64,000 nt of DNA from Vigna angularis. Taxonomy: Eukaryota; Streptophyta; Magnoliopsida; Fabales; Fabaceae. The notes beneath the pieces were generated by a model. That model was given only the letters and a program-made list of their open reading frames with translations, was not told where the DNA came from and did no database searches. The position numbers were made by a program, and so were the translations under genes. Within the stretch, counting starts at the first letter, position 1, and every line of letters starts with the position of its first letter. Below are positions 59,888 through 64,000 of the stretch, piece after piece. The DNA lies in contig NC_068980.1 in the NCBI RefSeq assembly GCF_016808095.1, forward strand, positions 8,528,501-8,592,500, in the 5' to 3' direction.

Positions 59888-62758
59888 ATGGATGAATATC
59901 TTCATATGGATTCTCAGATTGGTTGTAGTTTGAAATTTGTTTTGTCTTCATCAATTAGCAAAGTTGTAGAGAGAGATTTAACAAATAGATTTACAACAAA
60001 TGAAATATTTCATTCACGGGACCACTTAATTCAATGGGTAAGAGGGATGGCTTTTGATTTAGGATTTGTTGTGGTAATAGTAAGATCTGACATAGCTACT
60101 GGTGTACGGGGAAGAAAAACGTATGCCAAGCTTGGATGTGAAAGAGGGGGAAAATATAGGAAATACAAAGCTGATGCAGTGGCTAGTGTATACGGCACTC
60201 GTAAATGTGAATGTCCGTTTAGATTAAAGGGTAAACCATGTTCAGATGGGGCCGGATGGGTGTTGAAGGTGATGTGTGGACATCACAACCATGAGTTGGC
60301 TGAAACTTTAGTGGGTCACCCTTATGCTGGCAGGTTAAATACGAGTGAGAAGTCATTACTGGTTGATATGACAAAGAGTAAAGTTACACCTGCAAATATT
60401 TTATTAACACTCAAACAAAATAATGATCGAAATGTGACAACGATTAAACAAATCTACAACGCAAGGCATGCGTATAAACGATCATTAAGAGGGTCCAGAA
60501 CTGAACTACAACAACTTATGATGTTGTTGGATCGGAATAAGTACATTCACTGGAGTAGGTGTGTTGATGATTCAAAGGTTGTTATTGACTTGTTTTGGAC
60601 ACATCCTGATGCGGTGAAATTGTTAAACTCATTTAATGTTGTATTTATGATGGATTCCACATATAAAACAAATAGATATAGACTTCCGTTGCTTGAGATT
60701 GTGGGTATGACGTCTACAGGGTTAACCTTCTCAGCATCATTTGCTTTCTTGTCTACTGAAAGGCAGAGTAATTTCACATGGGCTTTGGAAAAGCTGAAAG
60801 GTTTATTTTTAACATCTGAGGGTGGTCCTAAAGTTATTGTGACTGACCGAGACTTGGCTTTGATGAATGCCATATCAAGTGTATTCCCTGAGTCATATCA
60901 GATGTTATGTCGGTTCCACATCCTTAAAAATGTTAAAGCTAAATGCAAAATGTTAGTTCATTCTACTGAGGTTTGGGAAGTGTTGATGGATGCATGGGAA
61001 AATGTGATGGATTGTGCTGATGAAAGCTTGTTTGCTGAGTATGTGAATGGTTTTGAATACGCAAGCAGATCATGGCCTTTGTTCTTTGAATATGTTAATC
61101 AGAATTGGATTATTCCGTACAGCACATACTTTGTAAAGTTCTAGACGAACAAAGTAATGCATTTAGGGAACACAACCACAAATAGGTATGTTGTAATGTT
61201 ATTTTATTTATTTGTTTTGTAGATAAATATTTATTTGTACTTGTTGAAGTTTTTTTTTTTGTTTCAGGGCTGAATCTGCTCATTGGAGCCTGAAGAAAGT
61301 TCTGGGCAATAGTATGGGTGATTTGTGTTATTGTTGGGATAGTATTCATAACGTCATTATCTTACAACACAACAAGATTAAGGCGTCATTTGAAAGTAGT
61401 TTGTTGCTCAGGAGTGACTATTTTAAAGGCTACATATATAGAGAACTTATTGGGCGTGTGTCTCGATATGCATTGGATCTCATTGCTAAGGAATTGAAAA
61501 TAGTGCAGCAGATAGGATTGGACTCCTCAAAGTGTGGATGCGTATTGAGACGTACATTTGGTGTCCCATGTGCATGTGAATTAGCACGATATGATCCTAG
61601 GATGATCCCTATAGGTGAATTTCATATCATGTGGCGAAGATTGCATTTCTCAAATGTTGAATTAAATGAAACTAAGCCTCAGTTATCCATTAAAGATGAG
61701 TTGAAACAAGTAGAAGAACGATTCAATGAGGTTGACATTGGCGGTAAAGTCACCATCAAGCAGAAGTTACTTGAGATTGTTTGTCCTACATTGACATCAA
61801 TGGTCCCTCCATTACATAAAGTCAAGACAAAGGGTGCACAAAAAAGTAAAGTTAAACGAAGTGAAAGGTCTACTACGCGGGATCCATCATATTTTGAGTA
61901 TGTGGACGCCTTTCATTCAACCATAGAATCTTCATCTGTGAGAAGTAAATTACAATCAAAGCCAAAAGCAATGAAGAAAAGGAGAGTTCCAATGATAGAC
62001 CAGTTTCATTCTACTACTCACCCCTTCATTGTGGACGTTGTTGATGTTGTGGCTGATGGTCACTGTGGGTATAGATGCATTGCTGTGTTGTTGGGACTCG
62101 GAGAAGATTATGGCCCGTTGTGAGGAATGAGTTGTACAAAGAACTCAGTGCTTGGCGTGATGAATATGCAAGCCTAGTAGGAGGCTATGATAGACTAGAA
62201 GAACTGAGGTCCTCTTTGTTGGTGCAGTCACTGTCCGCGGTAAGTGTTTCCCGTTTTATGTAGTTTCTTTATTACATGGTTTTTTCTAACAACTTTTATT
62301 CATAACAGGCTAACACGAGCAAGTGGATGACATTACCAGACATTGGTTATGCAATTGCTAACCGATATAACGTTATCTTAGTGTGTTTGTCATACTCTCA
62401 AAATTATACTATCTTTCCACTACGTTCCACACCACCTTCTAATATCACTCAACATCGCTTAATTTGTATAGGACATGTTCATGGATGTCATTTTGTGCAG
62501 GTAAGTGCATTTTGTTATGAATTTATTTTAAAATTACTTATCACTCAATTATATTTTGTTATTTGTATAATGTAGGTTAAGCTACAAGAAGGTTGTCCGT
62601 TGCCCACGGTGAATATCATGTCCTCAACCCACTGTTATCCTGAGGCACGAGCGTGGTCATCTATTTATACTAGTACGATGCACGCATTTGAACAGTTGAT
62701 GGACATAACAACATCTTATGTTGACATAGGTGATTCATTATATTTATATTATGTATGA
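59888..62758 (+). pseudogene. Mutator-like (FAR1-type) transposase fused to an OTU cysteine-protease domain
   Basis: Exons 59888-61185, 61268-62239, 62309-62500 and 62576-62758 fit GT-AG splicing. N-terminus: FAR1/WRKY-GCM1-type zinc cluster (CECPFRLKGK...CGHHNHEL), then the MULE transposase core (MMDSTYKTNRYRLPLLEIVG, VIVTDRDLALMNA), a SWIM-like finger (CGCVLRRTFGVPCACELARY), a basic linker, and an OTU domain with VADGHCGYRC (catalytic Cys codon 62064-62066) and VHGCHFVQV (catalytic His codon 62489-62491). Two lesions break it: a TAG at 61142-61144 where the family has Trp before TNKVMHLGNTTTNR, and a one-base loss near 62111 that shifts the frame until it is read as WPVVRNELYKELSAW. Otherwise frame and splice sites are intact, so decay is recent. 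The transposase would act in the nucleus on element ends; the role of the OTU part (ubiquitin-type protease) is unknown. A plant-mobile-domain gene converges on it from the right. Confidence 0.85.
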
Positions 62759-63081
62759 AGATATGTAGAAATACACTATTATATTTTGTTATTTAAGTAC
62801 TTATTGTCAGTATTCATGACAATTATATTTTTATTATTCGTGATATTTATGTAGTATTTATTTATATATGATCATATTTATATTACTTGTTGTTAATTAA
62901 GTTCTTATTTTTATCCACTTAAACATATAAATATTTGATCATCTATATAACCAATATAAAAGAACATGTAACTCAAAATGAAAACATTGAAATTATAAGA
63001 AATTATAAATGTCTATTACAAATACAAAGATAATAGAAAGTCCTGTAATACATAATCAGAAAAAGGAAATATAAAGTCCCA
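62759..63081. other. AT-rich spacer between convergent genes
   Basis: About 320 bp between the stop of the transposase-OTU gene and the stop of the minus-strand PMD gene. No genes; it should contain both 3' UTRs. Confidence 0.6.
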
Positions 63082-63928
63082 TCAATTAGACGTCGACCGT
63101 CTACCACGCACATGCCTCTGCTCTCTCCTAGTGGTGGAATATTCGTCGATGCCTTCATTAGCAATCTGAAGCAGGTCCACTGACACCTGATGTGCAACAG
63201 TACCCTCGGTGACATGACGACACGATATCAAGGACTGTAACATTCTCGCCATTCGCCTAAATCTAGCCTGTATTATAATTATATCAAACAATTAAATAAA
63301 CAAGGTGATCAAAATTTAATAATATAAGCAATGAAAAATAATATACCAGGGCGCCAGATGGTGAAGGTGGAGACGATCTACGATGGGGTCGTGCCTCCCG
63401 TGGAACATCGGGGCGTTGTCTAGGTGCAAGAGCCGGTCGCGCGTCATCTGCAGCAACAATAATATAAGGATGCGAAACCCTCCTGAACCACTGAATGTAC
63501 CCATCAACACAGTCAGAAGGGGATGCTGCATGTCTGACATTACTCACAACGTGAGCTCTGAAGTGCAACCACATATGATCAATGGCCACTACATCTGCAT
63601 CTGGAACCGTAGTCGGTGATCGTGGAATGTCTTGCTGAAACCCAAATTGCCTCAGCACACGCTCAGGCAAATGACGACAAAGGGTGTCACCAATCCGAAT
63701 CCATCCAGAATACATACAGATGCCGAAGAATGGCCGAATGCCCCGATGCCCCTCATACGGATGCCATACAACTCCACTGTATGTCAGCGCATCCAACTGT
63801 GATCGAATCTCTGTGAGAGTGGAACTCTGCCTAGGGCTCTGCCACCTCATGGCACGTGGTGTGGTGTCATCGTAAGAAGCTACCAACCGCCTCCTCCCCA
63901 TACTAGGGAAATGTTCGTATATCCAACT
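63082..63928 (-). CDS. Plant mobile domain (PMD) protein, 3' part, cut by window edge
   Basis: Two exons on minus: 63928-63347 and 63267-63082. The frame is open through the acceptor at 63929-63930 into SWIYEHFPSMGRRRL, so more exons lie to the right and the Met at 63901 is probably internal. Recognisable blocks: WIYEHFP, GVVWHPYEGHRGIRPFFG, RVLRQFGFQQDIP, IDHMWLHFRAHV, DCVDGYIQWFRRVSHPYI. This is the PMD fold often annotated as PP7 long-form homologue; in host proteins (MAIN/MAIL) it acts in silencing and genome stability, and it also occurs inside transposable elements. The tail-to-tail layout with the OTU-transposase suggests both belong to one Mutator-like element. No stop or frameshift is visible in this part. 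Confidence 0.8.
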
Positions 63929-64000
63929 CTAAAAAATAATTATTCAATTAAATTTCATCCATCTTCGAACATGGAAATAAATACATGAAATAAATGTCAA

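Larger units (their letters stand above)
58990..64000. mobile_element. Probable two-gene Mutator-like element, right end outside window
   Basis: The transposase-OTU gene and the convergent PMD gene lie 323 bp apart, as in two-gene Mutator elements. The left boundary is not fixed: no terminal inverted repeat can be tested because the right end is beyond 64000. The start given is where the gene's upstream region becomes distinct from AT-rich flank. Confidence 0.5.

Overview
The window reads as a flowering-plant nuclear chromosome, most likely a phaseoloid legume such as Vigna. That guess rests on AT-rich intergenic DNA, GT-AG introns, plant-only families and the style of the repeats; no marker fixes the species. 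Roughly four fifths of the window is intergenic or repeat-derived.

Left part, 1-23,500. The 3' half of a CD2BP2/LIN1-like gene lies at 532-1917. It has no visible last exon, and one exon has AT where the acceptor AG should be. From 2.3 kb the DNA is repeat-rich: two arrays of short palindromic words, a 178-bp tandem triplication, a GC-rich island, long (AT)n tracts, a Mutator-like non-autonomous element with a near-perfect 9-bp target duplication, and two inverted copies of a roughly 2.4-kb LTR-like repeat. One of those copies holds a complete non-autonomous CACTA element.

Middle part, 23,500-46,000, is the gene-rich portion. It holds a type I pectin methylesterase (584 aa, one intron), an N-myristoylated CDK-like kinase of the At1g54610 type (eight exons, 699 aa, with a TRIM-like remnant in intron 2), and a tandem pair of intronless L-type lectin receptor kinases on the minus strand. 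One of the pair is a non-RD kinase through a single codon difference from its neighbour. Between the kinases lie two long degenerate motif arrays and a decayed 3' fragment of a second pectinesterase.

Right part, 46,000-64,000, is mostly mobile DNA: a fold-back element with about 300-bp arms, a third LTR-like copy with its own CACTA insertion, a 540-bp hAT MITE with a perfect 8-bp target duplication, a degenerate pair of direct repeats, and a tRNA-Gly relic. At the right edge is a Mutator-like transposase gene fused to an OTU cysteine-protease domain, damaged by one stop and one frameshift. Its 5'-UTR intron contains a 122-bp nearly perfect nested palindrome. A convergent plant-mobile-domain gene runs off the window edge.

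The kinases and the pectinesterase act independently (cell-wall remodelling, transcription/cell-cycle-type kinase signalling, surface perception). I see no operon-like or pathway cluster. The most unusual items are the nested palindrome beside the OTU-MULE/PMD pair, the repeated use of short palindromic words in unrelated repeats, and the HRD-to-HGD change in one lectin receptor kinase.
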